DNA of 64,000 nucleotides from Naganishia liquefaciens (Eukaryota > Basidiomycota > Tremellomycetes > Filobasidiales > Filobasidiaceae), in contig BLZA01000030.1 in NCBI GenBank assembly GCA_013423385.1, positions 62,001 through 126,000 of the forward strand. Direction: 5' to 3'. Under the pieces are notes generated by a model. That model was given only the letters and a program-made list of their open reading frames with translations. It was not told where the DNA came from and searched no databases. Below are positions 1 to 12,321 of this stretch, piece by piece; position 1 is the first letter of the stretch; each line of letters starts with the position of its first letter. Position numbers and translations under genes: made by a program.

Positions 1-735
1 TTTTTGTCCTAGGATCGTTCGAGGATCGCCTTCACGCCCTCCTTCACCCCATCGTGCAGGCAGCGATCGAAGCATACCAGCCCACTCGAACCGCTCCGGA
101 TCTCGTCATGGTCAATTCTGCTTTCTGGGATACCGCACGATGGGTTCGGGAGGATATGCGGTTCGAAAGGGACCTTGATGCCGGTCTCAGCAGGTACGCG
201 GGAGAAGAATCTAGACGCGAAAGCTCATAATCTCTCCTACAGAGATCGACTGAATTGGTATCGTGCGCGAGTCTGTCAAGCGGTACATGAGGTGAAGAAG
301 CTGTATCCTACGTCTGCTGTCTCGTGGGTCACGCACCACTACCGTGTGTATTTGATTCTCTGCTTAGCGAAGAGAACTGACTTCTAGTGTGCTCAAGCGA
401 CTGGAAATGGACCGTCTGATTGGTTCACAGCAGGTATACCTCAAGTCGGTCACAAGTCGTCAGCAAGACCGGGAAATACAGTCCTTCGTCTTTCCGAGTT
501 AGACGCTGCCATCCGAACGGTTTTCGGGCCATCGGCACATCACTCCGAAGGCAGTGAAAGCAGCATCTCCGATCTTGAAGACGTTCGCATCAACGAATGG
601 GGTCGGATCATGCTGGGTCAGGAAAAGCACATGAAGGACGCCTTGCATCAGGCGTTGATACCGGGAGGCAGATTATGGGCGGATATGATGCTGTTCGATT
701 TGCAAAGGGCTGTGTGGGCTTCCGAGAAGAGATGA
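1..735 (+). CDS. SGNH/GDSL-like hypothetical protein, 3' part
   Basis: Three exons of a protein whose start lies left of the window. The first exon probably begins after the acceptor ending at base 12. It carries PDLVMVNSAFWDTARWVRED, a block I associate with fungal SGNH-like or acyl-transferase-like surface proteins. The second exon reads DRLNWYRARVCQAV and SWVTHHY. The third begins near base 388 and carries NEWGRIMLGQEKHMKD and PGGRLWADMMLFDL before a TGA at 733-735. An intron lies at roughly 184-242, but its exact donor is unclear. A second runs near 346-387 with donor GTGTAT. No Ser-His catalytic pair can be assigned from this fragment, so enzymatic activity is unproven. The family call is moderate; that the region is coding is fairly sure. 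Confidence 0.6.
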
Positions 736-2385
736 TGGTGAGAAATGGCAAAAGCATTGTCATCGGCGTGACGCCCTCTCTTGTGCTTTTTGGGTGATGA
801 GTTAGCGGTGGAGTCTGCAGCGGGATAAGAGCCGTCCATAGTGAACAACTCTTGTATACTGATTTAGATGTGCGATCCATACGGTAAGATGCTCCTCAAG
901 CCAGCGCACCGGCATATTGGCCCGGTCGAGGCGGCTCTGGCGGTAGATTGCTGGATTTGCAAGCTGATTGGAGTAGAAATAGGAGCTGTTTGGCAGATAT
1001 TTGCCATGCCCTAGCTGACTGCTACCAGCGTAATACCCTGACTCGCGGCAAGTCAAGTGCGAGGCCGAAGTGCAAGAGGGGTCCATTCGTACAATTGGTT
1101 TTGGCGAACTTCCCGGGCGGACAATTGCAGAACTACACTCCGGAAGAATGGGCAACCGAAAAGGGTTCGGCGCGAAACGTCACTTACTATGGACATGATC
1201 GCCTTGCCAACCAGCGCTCGATCTCTCCAGACTATCCCGAAGGAAATTCGGCTTTGGAACCTTCCGCGCTGCACTTCTGGGGCAAAACCAGACATCCTCT
1301 TGGTGGACTGTGGACAATGTCACCCGAGCCATATTCAAGTTGACTCCGGTTCACGGGAGGAGGATAAGTACCTCTTGTATACGGGATATCCCATCGAAGC
1401 GTACTGCAATGAGCCCGTGTGGACTTCGGACAGAAGTCACATCGCCTACACTTTGGCAAAGAAGCCTAGGTATTTCGAACACCATGAGTACTTCTTCTCA
1501 GATCATGTCTTCTGGAACATCAAGGAGGAGATCGACTGAGCAATCATGGCCGGTACAGGAGATGTCAATACAACTCCCAGACAGGGATTACTAACATTGG
1601 CATCATGGACGGGACAACCTTCCGGGATGCTCTCGGCCATAGCAAGTCCCTCGTTGGTACTGGCCAACCAGCTTTGTCGCTGACACCATATAACGCCTTG
1701 TGTATGAGTGTGCCGTTGATCAACTCGGACAAGCGCTGGAATAAGAAGGATCCAGAAGACGAGACCCGATGGGTCGCAAAATATGAAGGCCTTCTTAATG
1801 TTGGCTCGCCTTATGTGCATCATGTCAAGCAGGGAGACGCGGTCGAACTCCGGGCGGCCCTGAAAGGTGCAGCAGCCAATCCCATCGAAAGGATTGTCCC
1901 GTCTCCGATGACGAAACGTCCCATGCAGGGATGATACCGGATACTTGCACAGACGGATTAGAAGGCGGTGTACGAGTTCACATGGGACCGATCGCTGTTG
2001 TGACAGGGGCTGTGCCGTAAGGACATTATCGCAACAGATTCTAGCTCCACTAGAGTATTCATGCCATGGGAGCGGAAAGACCTGAAAGACGGATTGACGC
2101 GTAGATTCGAGCTTTCGCGATCTGCCCTGCAAAACACGATGGCGGAGCATTGTAGAACATTCGATGTATACAGAGAGTAACGATACTAACAACGTGGGTT
2201 CGCGACATACATGAACAAGGTCCCCAGGCTACAGAGAGAGAACTGTTTCTTGAAAAACAGCAAGGACAACGAGAAAAACTACACAGGGACCGGATGAGGA
2301 ACAGGACATCTATGGCCGCGTCGTATATCGGGACATGATCGATTCGGTATTATAAGGTCGTAAAAATTCAAAGTTGGAGTCGAAC
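736..2385. other. Region without an assignable gene
   Basis: About 1.6 kb between two better-supported genes. A plus-strand open frame at 1057-1539 ends in a stretch that looks protein-like (it includes DKYLLYTGYPIEAYCNEPVW and HHEYFFSDHVFWNIKEE). Further plus-strand open frames follow at 1543-1670 and 1605-1934 in other phases. These could be exons of a spliced gene or the remains of one, but I could not join them through convincing splice sites and recognise no family. The 229-codon minus-strand frame at 1503-2192 has an ordinary shadow composition. Confidence 0.3.
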
Positions 2386-4474
2386 TTAAGCAAGGCGGAT
2401 TCGCACCTCTGCTCCAGTTGGGACAGGCAGTCTGATCATCTTCATTTCCGAAGTAGGAGCAACATCTTCCTGAACGAATCCCAGAGATCGCCATTCATCG
2501 GCCTTGGCGTTCTTGATCTCGCCAGCAAGGCGCGCGAGGGGCGTATTGGTCAAGAGTAGGACATCACGCGAAACAACGGCAGTGATTTGAGCGGGAAAGA
2601 CGATCGTTCGAGTTTCCGAAACGCGGATCGTCTCGATCTCTGATTCGGCTGTCGAACCAGTCGAGTTTTGAACGGGTGTTTCGGCAGAGTCCTCGATTGT
2701 TTCGTCGGGCTTCGCGACATCAGGTTGCATATTTGTCGAGGCGTAGTTGGCTGGTTCGACCTGTGAAATTCGACATGAGTGCATGCTATATTAGAAACAT
2801 TATGATGATCCCACCTCTTGAATCAACGGCGCCTGTTCCGCTTCCTCAGGACTATCTTCCTCAGTGATCGTTGCGGCCGGCTTTCGATTGAACCATTGTC
2901 GGAACCACGATAGCGTACCCCACCAAAGCGAATTCAGAAAGCTAAGCGTAATCCAGAAGAACCGGAGGATCGATTTCTTCGGCGCTGGTGGAGCGGTCGG
3001 TATATTTGTTGGCAATTGCTCCGGCTCCGATGGTGCAGCCTCTGTGCCTCCCTCGGTCACTTCAGCGGAAGGGGCATCGCTTACTTCAACTCCCTCCTTC
3101 GCAACCTTGCCCGTCGTCTCTTCATCGACGTCATCCACCGAAGTCCCGAGCGTTTCATTGTCGGCATCCGAGGTAAAGTCCATGGAAGAGGGAACACCGC
3201 TCGACTCGATCGTCTCCCCACTATCACTCGTCTCTCCTAGCGCTTTACCCTGCTGCATGGGACTCGAGACAACCTCGTCGATGGGAATTCTCTCAGTCTC
3301 GGTCCGTTTGGCGGAAAAGGTCCATTGCGAATTTGTGTCGTCGATAATGCCAAGGAGGATTGTTCCGTCGTCTGACAAGTCGAAGAGGTCGACGATCTGT
3401 AGAGTGTGCACTGCCGAAGAGTCGGACGTCATGCGAAGGGTTGTGCCAGCCACTTGAGCGTGCCTGGATTCGGAATCCCAAAGCGCCACACCATTTTCCT
3501 TGCTCACGATGCCGGAGAGATCCCATTCGCCATTCGACCCGCCAGCAAGATACGTAATCAGACGATTCGGCTTGCCTGAGCCTCCAATAGAAGCCAAGAG
3601 GCCAACGGCGTGAACCTTTTTCCCTTGGGCGGTTCCTGTACAAGGCACGTACTGCAGGCCGTGGTGCGCAAGGCCAAGCAATGATCGAAAGGCTTTCGTG
3701 CGTTCTTGTTCGCCGCCGGAGAAGCCAAGGCCGCAATATGACGCATACGCCGCGGGAGGTCCGGTGGAGGACATGGTTTCAGTCGATTGCGAAGTTGTAG
3801 TCAGAGACGCGGCCGTGGAATCAAGAGTGCTTCCCATCGTAGCAAGGAGGCCGAACGCGGATCCAGAGGTCGAGCCAGGTATGGTGGGATGGAAAGTTGC
3901 GAAAGGGGCTGTCGAGGCGCAAGGATGCAAGTACGCAAATGATAGATTGGCTTTCTGCCCTATTTCAACTCCAGAGGCGAGACCACTACAATAATATCAG
4001 TATAGTATCAAAGACCAGAGCCTGAACTCACGAATCATCGAGTTGTACCCCGAATCCCGTCCATTCGTTGTCAAGCTTGAGCCAATCCTCGCCGTTCCAC
4101 AGAGCATCTCCTCCCTCCGGCGACATCAATTCGATCTTTCCGTTTCCTCCCATATCCCCTAGCCACGTCACATCCCCCGAAGCGTGCGTCAGACGGTAGG
4201 TAAACCCAAACGATGCCTCCGCCATGTCTACCGAGATCCGCGCTACCATAGTCTCGTCTTCACATTTTCGCTCAAACCGGACAGCTCGCCAAGATCCGCT
4301 CGTCCCCCCGTCAGTCCAAATCTCGACGACATCGTCCTCCGCAAGACCGTCGACGGGCCGCGCGATAAAGCTCAGCGTCACGCGCGGGTCTGTGGCCGAT
4401 CCGAAGACGCCCCGCGGCGGAAGGTGCACAGTGGTCGTGGTCGCCAGGGGAGGCTGGAATTCGATCTGCGGCAT
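2386..4474 (-). CDS. Hypothetical membrane protein with an N-terminal beta-rich domain
   Basis: Three exons joined by two short introns: 3986-4031 (46 nt), and one near 2764-2818 that joins APLIQE to VEPANYAS. The ATG at 4472-4474 opens the frame. The first 150 residues are rich in Trp, Thr and Gly (EIWTDGGTSGSW, FGFTYRLTHASGDVTWLGD). They read like a small beta-sandwich, perhaps carbohydrate-binding, but this is a guess. A Ser/Thr-rich middle and a long acidic stretch follow. One hydrophobic segment comes next (SILRFFWITLSFLNSLWWG), then a cytoplasm-like charged tail. I do not recognise the family. It is transcribed divergently from the NmrA-like gene, with about 930 bp between the two starts. 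Confidence 0.7.
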
Positions 4475-4553
4475 CGTTGAAAGGTGCCCTTAGTGGATCT
4501 GGGGAGTTGAGATGCTGTCAGAAGACAACTTGAGACGCCAGCTGCGTTACTTG

Positions 4554-5053
4554 TTATACGTCAGAGGAGACGAGCGATAGAAGGTGGCCCCGCGCTTTGC
4601 ATCCGGACACGCGAGAGATAAGCCGCGACGCCGACGCGACAGACGAGGGGAATTGCATCAGCAAGTTGTTCATCCATCTGTCGGTTGTTTCAGCATGTTC
4701 GACGTGCTCCCAGTGGCTAGGTATGACAAAATACGTGGTGTGCACTAAGCGCTTGAGCCCGATTTGGCCTTTTACCCAAGTTTGCTCCCTCATATCGATA
4801 AACACCGCCGCTCACTCACAAAGCGCAAACCTGGGTCGGGCATGAAGCTGGCGAGCGTGTATAGTCCGCTGATTTGATCCCTTATCATTCGCTTCACTTC
4901 CCAATCCTGCAGAAGCTGGGTCCCCTCAGCCTTCCGCAAAAAATGGGCAATGCATGAGAGAGGGAGAGAGACAGCAGAAGCAGTCACCGAAGACGGCCAA
5001 CATGAAAGAAAGCAGCGGAAACCAAATTCGAATGTCCGCCAACAGGCTGACAT
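4554..5053 (-). CDS. Possible short two-exon gene, unrecognised
   Basis: Tentative. On the minus strand a frame reading EGTQLLQDWEVKRMIRDQIS and YTLASFMPDPGLRF meets a good donor (GTGAGTGAG). After about 67 nt it can join an exon reading RLVHTTYFVIPSHWEHVEHA, which runs to a stop near 4554. The joined reading looks more protein-like than chance. There is, however, no secure start codon and no family match, and the region also has to hold the divergent promoter of the flanking genes. It may instead be the remnant of a longer gene. Confidence 0.25.
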
Positions 5054-5406
5054 TACCCCGCATGACGTTATGCCTGGGCCGAGCCGAGTGGCCGAGGCCG
5101 AGCCAGCGGGGCAGTGACTTCCTTAGCATCAGCATGTCGGCGAGTGGCACGGAAGGCGATTGTAAGCCATTCGAAAAAGCAACCTGTCCGCGTTCGCTTG
5201 GGATACTTCATTGTCACGCATCAACGTAGATCAGCTCACCTTTCTACCCATTGTCCCCATTTACGCAAGAAAATCGCTGAAGGACGTACACGCCCGCAAA
5301 GCCCACTTCGCAATTGCAGTTATCGACATCGACACAAGGGTTACAGAGTGTAAGTGTCCTGCCGATGGCTCGCAGAACAGATAGCTGACCCAGTCATAGT
5401 CCCGAT

Positions 5407-6285
5407 ATGCCAACGACCGTACTCATCACCCTGGGCAGCTCCAAGCAAGCCAAACATCTCATTCCCGTCCTCCTGGCGCAACCGAACGAGCGCTACCATA
5501 TCAAGGCTTTCTGCCACTCCCTTACCACCGGCACAAGACTTCTGCACGAATACGGTCAACCACACAACCTTTCGATCGTCGTCGGCGATCAGAACAATCC
5601 GCGGGAAGTCGCAAAGGTCTTTCAGAACGAACACGTCGATATCGTGTACCACATTTCACCTCCTTTCTCGGTCGATGAGACGCACAATGGGATCAACTTT
5701 ATCAAAGCTGCACGACAAGCGGGCGTTCGGCATTTCGTGTATTCCAGCGTGCTGCATCCAATCAGGAAGAAAATGATTCACCATCATGCCAAGCTCGACG
5801 TAGAGGAATACCTCACGGAATCGGGGCTCAACTATACCGTTCTCCAGCCGACGCACTTTTTCCAGAATATCAAAGTTCAGGATGCGGTGGGGGCAGGGTC
5901 GCTAAAAGTACCGTACAATCCGGATAACGAGATGGGATTTGTCGATCTTCGGGACGTCTCGGAAGTGGCATTCAAGGTCATTGAAGAAGGACCGAAGCAT
6001 TACCGTGCGCGCTACGAACTCGTCGGGGACAATCAACCCTACAGCGTTATTGCACAGACGATTGCTTCGGTATCCGGAAAGGAAGTAGTGACGGAAAGGG
6101 TCGAAGCGGGACCGGTCGCGAAGATTATGAGTAAAGGGGACAAGGACGCTGAGATCCGCGCAAATCTCATGTTGGTCTATTACGATATGTGGGGATTGAC
6201 GGGGAGCACGAATATTCTCGAGTGGATGCTGGGACGGAAACCTACTACGGCGCAGGAATATGTCGCGTTTGCTCTGGGAAAGTGA
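5407..6285 (+). CDS. NmrA-like NAD(P)-binding protein
   Basis: Single exon of 292 codons. The N-terminus MPTTVLITLGSSKQAKHLIP is the first strand and nucleotide loop of an atypical Rossmann fold. VDIVYHISPPF, GVRHFVYSSVLHP and LNYTVLQPTHFFQNI match the ordered blocks of NmrA-type members of the short-chain dehydrogenase superfamily. The usual GxxGxxG loop is relaxed to TLGSSKQAK, and no clear Tyr-xxx-Lys pair is present. This suggests a dinucleotide sensor or a reductase of unknown substrate rather than a standard dehydrogenase. NmrA itself modulates GATA-factor nitrogen control, and nitrogen-uptake genes lie 7-14 kb away, but a link is only inference. The first ATG of the frame is used. Confidence 0.85.
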   Translation: MPTTVLITLGSSKQAKHLIPVLLAQPNERYHIKAFCHSLTTGTRLLHEYGQPHNLSIVVGDQNNPREVAKVFQNEHVDIVYHISPPFSVDETHNGINFIKAARQAGVRHFVYSSVLHPIRKKMIHHHAKLDVEEYLTESGLNYTVLQPTHFFQNIKVQDAVGAGSLKVPYNPDNEMGFVDLRDVSEVAFKVIEEGPKHYRARYELVGDNQPYSVIAQTIASVSGKEVVTERVEAGPVAKIMSKGDKDAEIRANLMLVYYDMWGLTGSTNILEWMLGRKPTTAQEYVAFALGK

Positions 6286-6627
6286 GTCTTGGACGGCAAG
6301 CGGAGTGAAATACCGTTGTAACGTGTAGGATCATAACGGCGTATCCCTGATACCCCTGTTCATGCTAAAGTATCCATGTTCTTGAGTTCAAGCCCTTCAG
6401 ACAAGCTTTAGTAATGAAAGGAGCTTCCGACCTCGTCCAAAGGACCCCAGTCGATAGGGGCGATCACTTTGCGATCCGGCAAACAGGCCTTTCTCATCAA
6501 GATATCTTCTCGTTGGGATGGCACAGAATCACAAAGGGCATTCAGGTGGTGCCGGTATATGAGCTGATGATCACGCTCGTCTCTCCGATGGCAGTACAAG
6601 GTAGATACAGATTACAAGAACCTCACC

Positions 6628-9185
6628 ATGAAAATCGGAGCATCAGTATTACATGTGGTTTTGGGCACTTGCGGTGTTTCAGCTTGGATTGGACGGTCAA
6701 CGGGAGGAGACTCGGTCGAGGGAAAAGGGAATGGTATAGCCTTGAAGAATCATGGTAAGTCTACTGTGCTGTATCCCCTTCGGAGAACTGATGGTTGCGC
6801 ATGAATAGATTTGCATCGGAATGTAGCTGGTAGGTCTTATCAAGCTCCATTAGAGATTGTCTGTTGATATCCGCGTTGAAGCGATTCACTACGGCAGCCC
6901 TTTAGCTACTTTGGGATGCGAAGCCCAGCTGATATCAACGCTCAAGTTGACCTGCCACGACACGGAAGCAGAACGAATTGGAGGTATGTGCACCGCCCTA
7001 TCTGATGCTGAACATTCGCTAATCAATCTCCATAGTCAGCATCGCCCTTACACTCTGTTCAGTCAGTTCCGCTCGTCAACAGCCGCCAACGGAATGCGCA
7101 GCGTGGACGCCATCGCATCTCTCTACGACGGGATCGGATGGGTGGCGAGAGATGCCTGGCGATGCAAAGCCTGATGTCGAACAGCGAGGGAGATGCCTTG
7201 AGTGAGTTATCTGCAGTTATTGAGGGCTGGGTATTGACCCTCTGCAGAGCGTTGCACCGAAGTCCCCAGGATTGGAGCAGCTACAACGGATTCCTCAGCA
7301 ATGCTAGTAAGCTCGGAGTGGCCTCCGATTTCTCTCAACTGATTAACTGCTATCTAGTGCAACTCTGTCATGCCCTATACGGAAAGCAACAGGAAGGTGA
7401 GTCGACTTCCGCCACTTGACACCGTCGGCTCATTGCCAATTGGCAGAGATCGCCCGATCGATATATGCCGAAATCTCGCGAGAGAAGATGGATTTACTGG
7501 CTCAACTGCAGCTCAACGAGCAAAAGCGAATGGCGGAGCAGGAACAGATGAAAAAAGCGCTTCAAAACAGGATACAGGTGATTCTGCGTAGTATTGTCCT
7601 CAGCGATCAGAGCTAACGATAAGAAACAGGATCTAGGCAGCTTACAAGAGTCAGCGAAACAGCAATACAACACTCTCGCTGCCCTTATCACGAATTCGTC
7701 GAACTCAGCAGATCAGGCGAATGCCAGACTGTTACAAACGCTTGTCGAGAGGCGAAATATCGACGCCGATTGGTGGGACGAGGTGAAGCTCAAAGCGCAG
7801 GAGCAGATCGAAGTGGATGCCGCGACTGCGAGGCGAGAAATGAGTGTACAGCTGAACGAGATGCGTTCATTCGTGAGTGCATTGGCGACAGACCCTATCG
7901 GAGCTAACGAGTCCTTAGCTCACATGGCTTTCTGATGAGGTAGCCGACAAGGTATGTTACGGACTCAAGCCAGAGCTACATACTGAAAATATTCACAGCA
8001 ACGCCAAGAATTTCATTCTCTCGCCATCCAGCATCGATCTCGTATGGATGAGGCCTGGACAAGCGAGCAAAACCACGTCGTACGACTTGCCGAGCAAATC
8101 TCCTTCCTGACAGTAAGCTAGTCGGACGCTCAGCGATACGAGGGGATGAAGTGATTCGTCCAGGATGCGATTGACGATAGGATCGGGGACATCGAGATTT
8201 ACCTGGGACGGCTATCTCAGGTATGTTCCCATAGAAGACCAATTTCGGGAATCTCATTTGTGCGAATGTAGGACTTGAGAGAGTCTGCCAGTCTCGCTCT
8301 ACGGCTTTCCCCAGTCCTGGATAAGGCTCTACATCAAAGTCATCAACTGCACGTACGTACTGTCTGCCTTAGCAAGCACGCTTGCCCTAATCCTTACCGA
8401 AGTCTATCCGTCTATCAGAGGAGAACGCAACCCGACGTAATATGGAGTTGACAAAATTGGTAAACGACAAGCTTTTCAGAACGCTCGAGATCGCCAACAG
8501 CTCGAATATTGCTTTCGAAGAATTGCAAGCAAGGATCACAAGACAATCACATCTCGACGTCCAGTTGTGGCGATATTTGGAAATGGCTGGGACTAGTACG
8601 TACCGGAACCCTCGCCCACGTGGAAAAGGATCTAAACCACCATGCAGTCGTACCATACTTTGGATCTCGAAGTTTGATAGCCTTCAAGACAAAGCCCTTC
8701 ATGACCCCACTTCTGACGATGCTCGCGACCTTGGGGACCGTTGTGATCAATGCATTGACGTTCGCATTCTACTCTATGGTACGTAAATTGGTCTGCGTCT
8801 CGAAATCTCATTTAGCGATGATTTTCAGACTACCGTTTGGGTCTTATTTCGCACGGGGATTTGGAAATTGGCCAGAAGGGCATGCCATTTGTTGTACGCT
8901 GAATATCAAGCGTTGCGGCTAGAGTCAGAAGTCTATCTGGAGCACAAGTCAGTAGGCTATCCTGTTAGCGCAGATCCTAACCTGACCGCCTCATCCAGTA
9001 GCGAAAGTGCGGTCACGGGTACAGGCAGGCCGATCACGGTGCCCCACAGCGCGATCAAAACCCATGCCGCTTCGTCTGATATAGTGTGTCGGAAAGCGAA
9101 AGCGAATCAAACCACCAGAAAGCCCTCTCTCGGACGTCAGATGGATATCATGGCCAGAAGAGCGCAGTCCGAGCCGCTGCTCTAG
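6628..9185 (+). CDS. KAR5: KAR5/Tht1-type nuclear fusion protein
   Basis: Spliced from about a dozen exons. The ATG at 6628 starts a signal peptide (MKIGASVLHVVLGTCGVSAW). The luminal Cys-rich domain follows: TLGCEAQLISTLKLTCHD, VSIALTLCSVSSARQQPPTE, then CLEALHRSPQDWSSYNGFLS and MQLCHALYGKQQE. This Cys pattern with the WssY motif is typical of the Kar5/Tht1/Brambleberry family. Long coiled coils come next (REKMDLLAQLQLNEQKRMAE onward). Near the end are two hydrophobic segments (LLTMLATLGTVVINALTFAF and TTVWVLFRTGIWKLA) and a basic tail. Family members sit in the nuclear envelope and ER and promote nuclear-membrane fusion in karyogamy. Identification is strong; internal splice sites were read by eye. 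Confidence 0.88.
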
Positions 9186-9476
9186 TGCCCGCAATCAGCC
9201 CTATTGCGCCTTCAACTTTGATGCATTCGATTCACTGGGACTTGACCGCGAATTTCTCCTGTTTTTCGATGCCATGTATCTATAGTGCCATTTTTAGCTA
9301 AGGGAAGAACGTCTTACGATTATTGTACAGCGAGACCGCCTGCGTTCATCCTTAATCATACAAAATGACCCAAGATCATCGATCTGCGAGTGGGTAGCCG
9401 TAAGGTGATAATGTAGGCTGGAGACTTTGCCGTCTGTGCTGTTCACTGAAGGTGGTTTCTGGCATAATTGTAGATG

Positions 9477-11096
9477 CTATCGGTGGAAGCATCTGATGAC
9501 TGATGTCCTTGGTATTGCGCTTCTGTCCCAGGCAGAATGAGTTTGGAACTCCCGACATGTCGCCAAACTTACGCTGGAACCGGACGGGTCCCCCAGATCT
9601 TCGCTCAGCGACTCCACACCTTCCACATTGACCTGCATGCCAGCGGCATTTTCCGCCAATACAGGGAGCCAACTTCTCCTGGCGTCATCGTGCGATGGAG
9701 AGCGAGCATTCTGCAACTGCACAAACGATTCACGCTTAGATACCAGATCCTCAACTTTACGCAACTCGGTCGAGTCGCGATCTTCAGCTGATCCTCGATT
9801 CGGCGCAAAAATAACTGTAGCGAGACGTTGGCGGCTGCATAATATTCACTCAGCGTTTGTAATCTATCAAAGGGATGGTTACTCACGCCACAAGCGAATG
9901 CAAGACCGCGAGGAAGAAGACATTGGGCATAATCCAGCACAATGCGCGATCGAGCGACAACAGGGTCACTCCATGCAATTCGAATGATATGAAGATTCCA
10001 AGCGCTACTAGCGCTGGCGGAAGCCTGGATCCTTGTCAGGCTGGATCACTCACGAGATCATGGTACTCACATAGTTTCGGTTGTCACCAAATACATTCTT
10101 CTCAACAAGAGGCGGTTTTGTGCCTTCCTGAATTCGTTTTCCGTTGCCGCCAGAAAAATAAACACTGGAAAGTTTCAGACGATGTAGCGCGGGCGATTAG
10201 AGAGGCTCACTGGAGACGCAAACGAGGACGTCCATACTGAACGATAAGATCGCCCACGCTTTTGCAACTCGTCCGATCTGATCAAAATGTCAACCGGGAT
10301 TCCGCTGTTGTCGGATTCTCATACCTCGTGATACCACTGCAACATCGGCTGCAAGTCGGCAAAAGCCTGTGTCCGTGGCATTCTGAGCCCATAGGCAACA
10401 ACGACACAGCCGAGACCCAAAGAAGCGAGGATGGCGGCGATTGCGGGAGCGAGCAGCCACCATTTCCGTCCCCCAAGCTGTCGAGACCAGTTAGCCATTG
10501 GGACCAGTCAGCCATCGGCACCATCAGGTATGATCACACTTACCGACCATGCCCGACGATAAAAATAGCCAGTCGTCAATGCATTCGTGATGGCGATCCA
10601 CAGGCATACCATCATGTTGCAGGCTACATCGATATGTAAAATCGAGGCGACATCATGATCATGCTCGATCAAGAACATTGTCTGTTCTTGCAAGGGAGAA
10701 TTAGCATGTCTTCTCGGTGTTACCGAATCCAGAACGTACCTGCCAAATCCCCATTGCCATTTGAGCACTGTGGACAGATATTAGCGGAACGAAGTTTATC
10801 ACTGCTACCAAACATACGTGTTGATTACGACTGCACAACCGACAAGCGCCCTATACAGTCTGGGATCGCTCTCATTGAAAATGCTGAAATATCGAAAACT
10901 GTGACTGTAAATCATTCCAAGAAGGAGACCTTGCAGGGCCACGCCCAAGGCGGCGCCTTTCTGAATTGATAGGATATATTGAGTGAGGCCCGCCTTGAAA
11001 AGGGCGTCAACTCACGACCATGCTGTGGGCATTTGATCCCGCTATCGAGAATACGAGCTTGTCAAGGGGATTGACCGTCGTAGACGACGATGGCAT
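9477..11096 (-). CDS. Seven-helix DUF6534-type membrane protein (A)
   Basis: Eight or so short exons on the minus strand, with the ATG at 11094-11096. The joined reading begins MPSSSTTVNPLDKLVFS. Hydrophobic helices follow, including ALGVALQGLLLGMIYSHSF, LVGCAVVINTAQMAMGIWQ, WLLAPAIAAILASLGLGCVV, LPPALVALGIFISFELHGV and CWIMPNVFFLAVLHSLVA. A charged cytoplasmic tail (RKVEDLVSKRESFVQLQNAR) ends near 9477. Helix number, spacing and a C-terminal cytoplasmic tail agree with the DUF6533/DUF6534 family. These proteins are abundant in basidiomycetes and receptor-like, with no known ligand. The extreme C-terminus may be altered by one more intron near 9550. It lies tail-to-tail with KAR5, about 290 bp apart. 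Confidence 0.75.
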
Positions 11097-12300
11097 GATA
11101 GTATGCGGTCTCGGATGGCAGACGAAAAAAGGAAATAGCTTGTATGGCTGTCATGGAACGGCCATTATAAACACGCAGGAGCAAAATGCATAGTTCATGA
11201 CACGGGATCACCTGATCCATGCGGGCGATTTCAGGAATGTCGACAATTCCACTGAGCAAATGTCTTCGATCAGACACCGGTAAAGGCCATGGATGTTCGC
11301 TAAGCCATGTACCTATACGGGGTGCAGTCCTGTCATAACCGATTGGTATTATGTTCTTCTCAACCGGGCGGCATTGCATTGTGTTCCCAGCTGTTCTGGC
11401 GACGTTCTGGTCTGGAAAAGTACGTGAGCCGTTTGTTGGAAAAAGTACTTGAGCATTCCCTGCCGCTTTTCCCCATCATACCAGCTACGGTATTCCTATC
11501 TGCTTCAATGCGCGCATTTCCGGATAATGGAGACGAGAAGCGTCGCGGAACAGCCTAGAGAACATCATCTTTGATTCCGGTGCACGCGACTTGGCACGCG
11601 ATGAGTCCATAAGGACACCTGGCTATCGTCGGAAGTTGTTAGGTGTAGACGTAGAAGAAAACGCTCGTCTGGTAATCTGTTCCGCATCATACGAAATGCG
11701 GTTCTCAGGAGAAAAGGAAGGACGGGAAAAGCGTCGGGAAAGACAAGCAGCAGGAAAGCTGGATGAGATGGATGAGCTAGTACGGCAAAAGGGAAGGGAA
11801 GAATTGCTCGCGAACGGAGTTTTTGCCGTAGAATGCTGTCTGTCTCGGGTAAACGGGATTCGGCGATTCTTGGGACCAGAGCTCGTCGATCGCTTGCTGG
11901 AGCTTCTCTGGCAGCTGATGAAACCTTGTTGAGCTCCTTGTTGAAGGACTCTTGAAGACTTTCGGGCGCGGTTCTTGACTCTCGCTTTGTGATGGCGTGT
12001 CTGACCATGCCGAGCGTTCAGCGCGTTTCTCTTCGAGCCACGTCTGATGCCGATCTCCAAGGCTTGAAGGTAGTCCGATTACAACAAGTCTTTGCAGAAT
12101 TTTCCAACAATAGCGATTGCAAGCTAAGAGAAGCCCTCAGCGCATGAAGAGCCTCTTACTGAGTGGAAACGGCGAATTGAAAGGCGAACCTCCAGACGAC
12201 TGAGCAGAAATCATGGAGATTGCAAACATTCTCCGCCTGAAGAACCAGCTAGGGAAACGAATGGTCTCACGATCTCACTTTAGAGCACGTCCTGGAGCCC
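11097..12300. other. Intergenic region with unconvincing overlapping open frames
   Basis: Between two divergent genes. A plus-strand frame at 11591-11932 is rich in Glu, Lys and Arg (MRFSGEKEGREKRRERQAAG), and a minus-strand frame covers the same bases at 11565-12060. Neither shows a recognised domain, and both share the skewed composition of a purine-rich strand. A small lineage-specific gene is possible on the plus strand, but I cannot support it. Confidence 0.3.
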
Positions 12301-12321
12301 GAATTGGAACGGACTACACGC

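Noticed and set aside
1503-2192. 229-codon minus-strand open frame
   Set aside because: No domain, and Cys/Arg/Ser-rich composition as expected of a shadow frame; the plus strand has at least equally plausible content.
11565-12060. Overlapping plus and minus frames of about 110-147 codons
   Set aside because: Both follow from a purine-rich strand; neither has a start context, splice signals or a domain.
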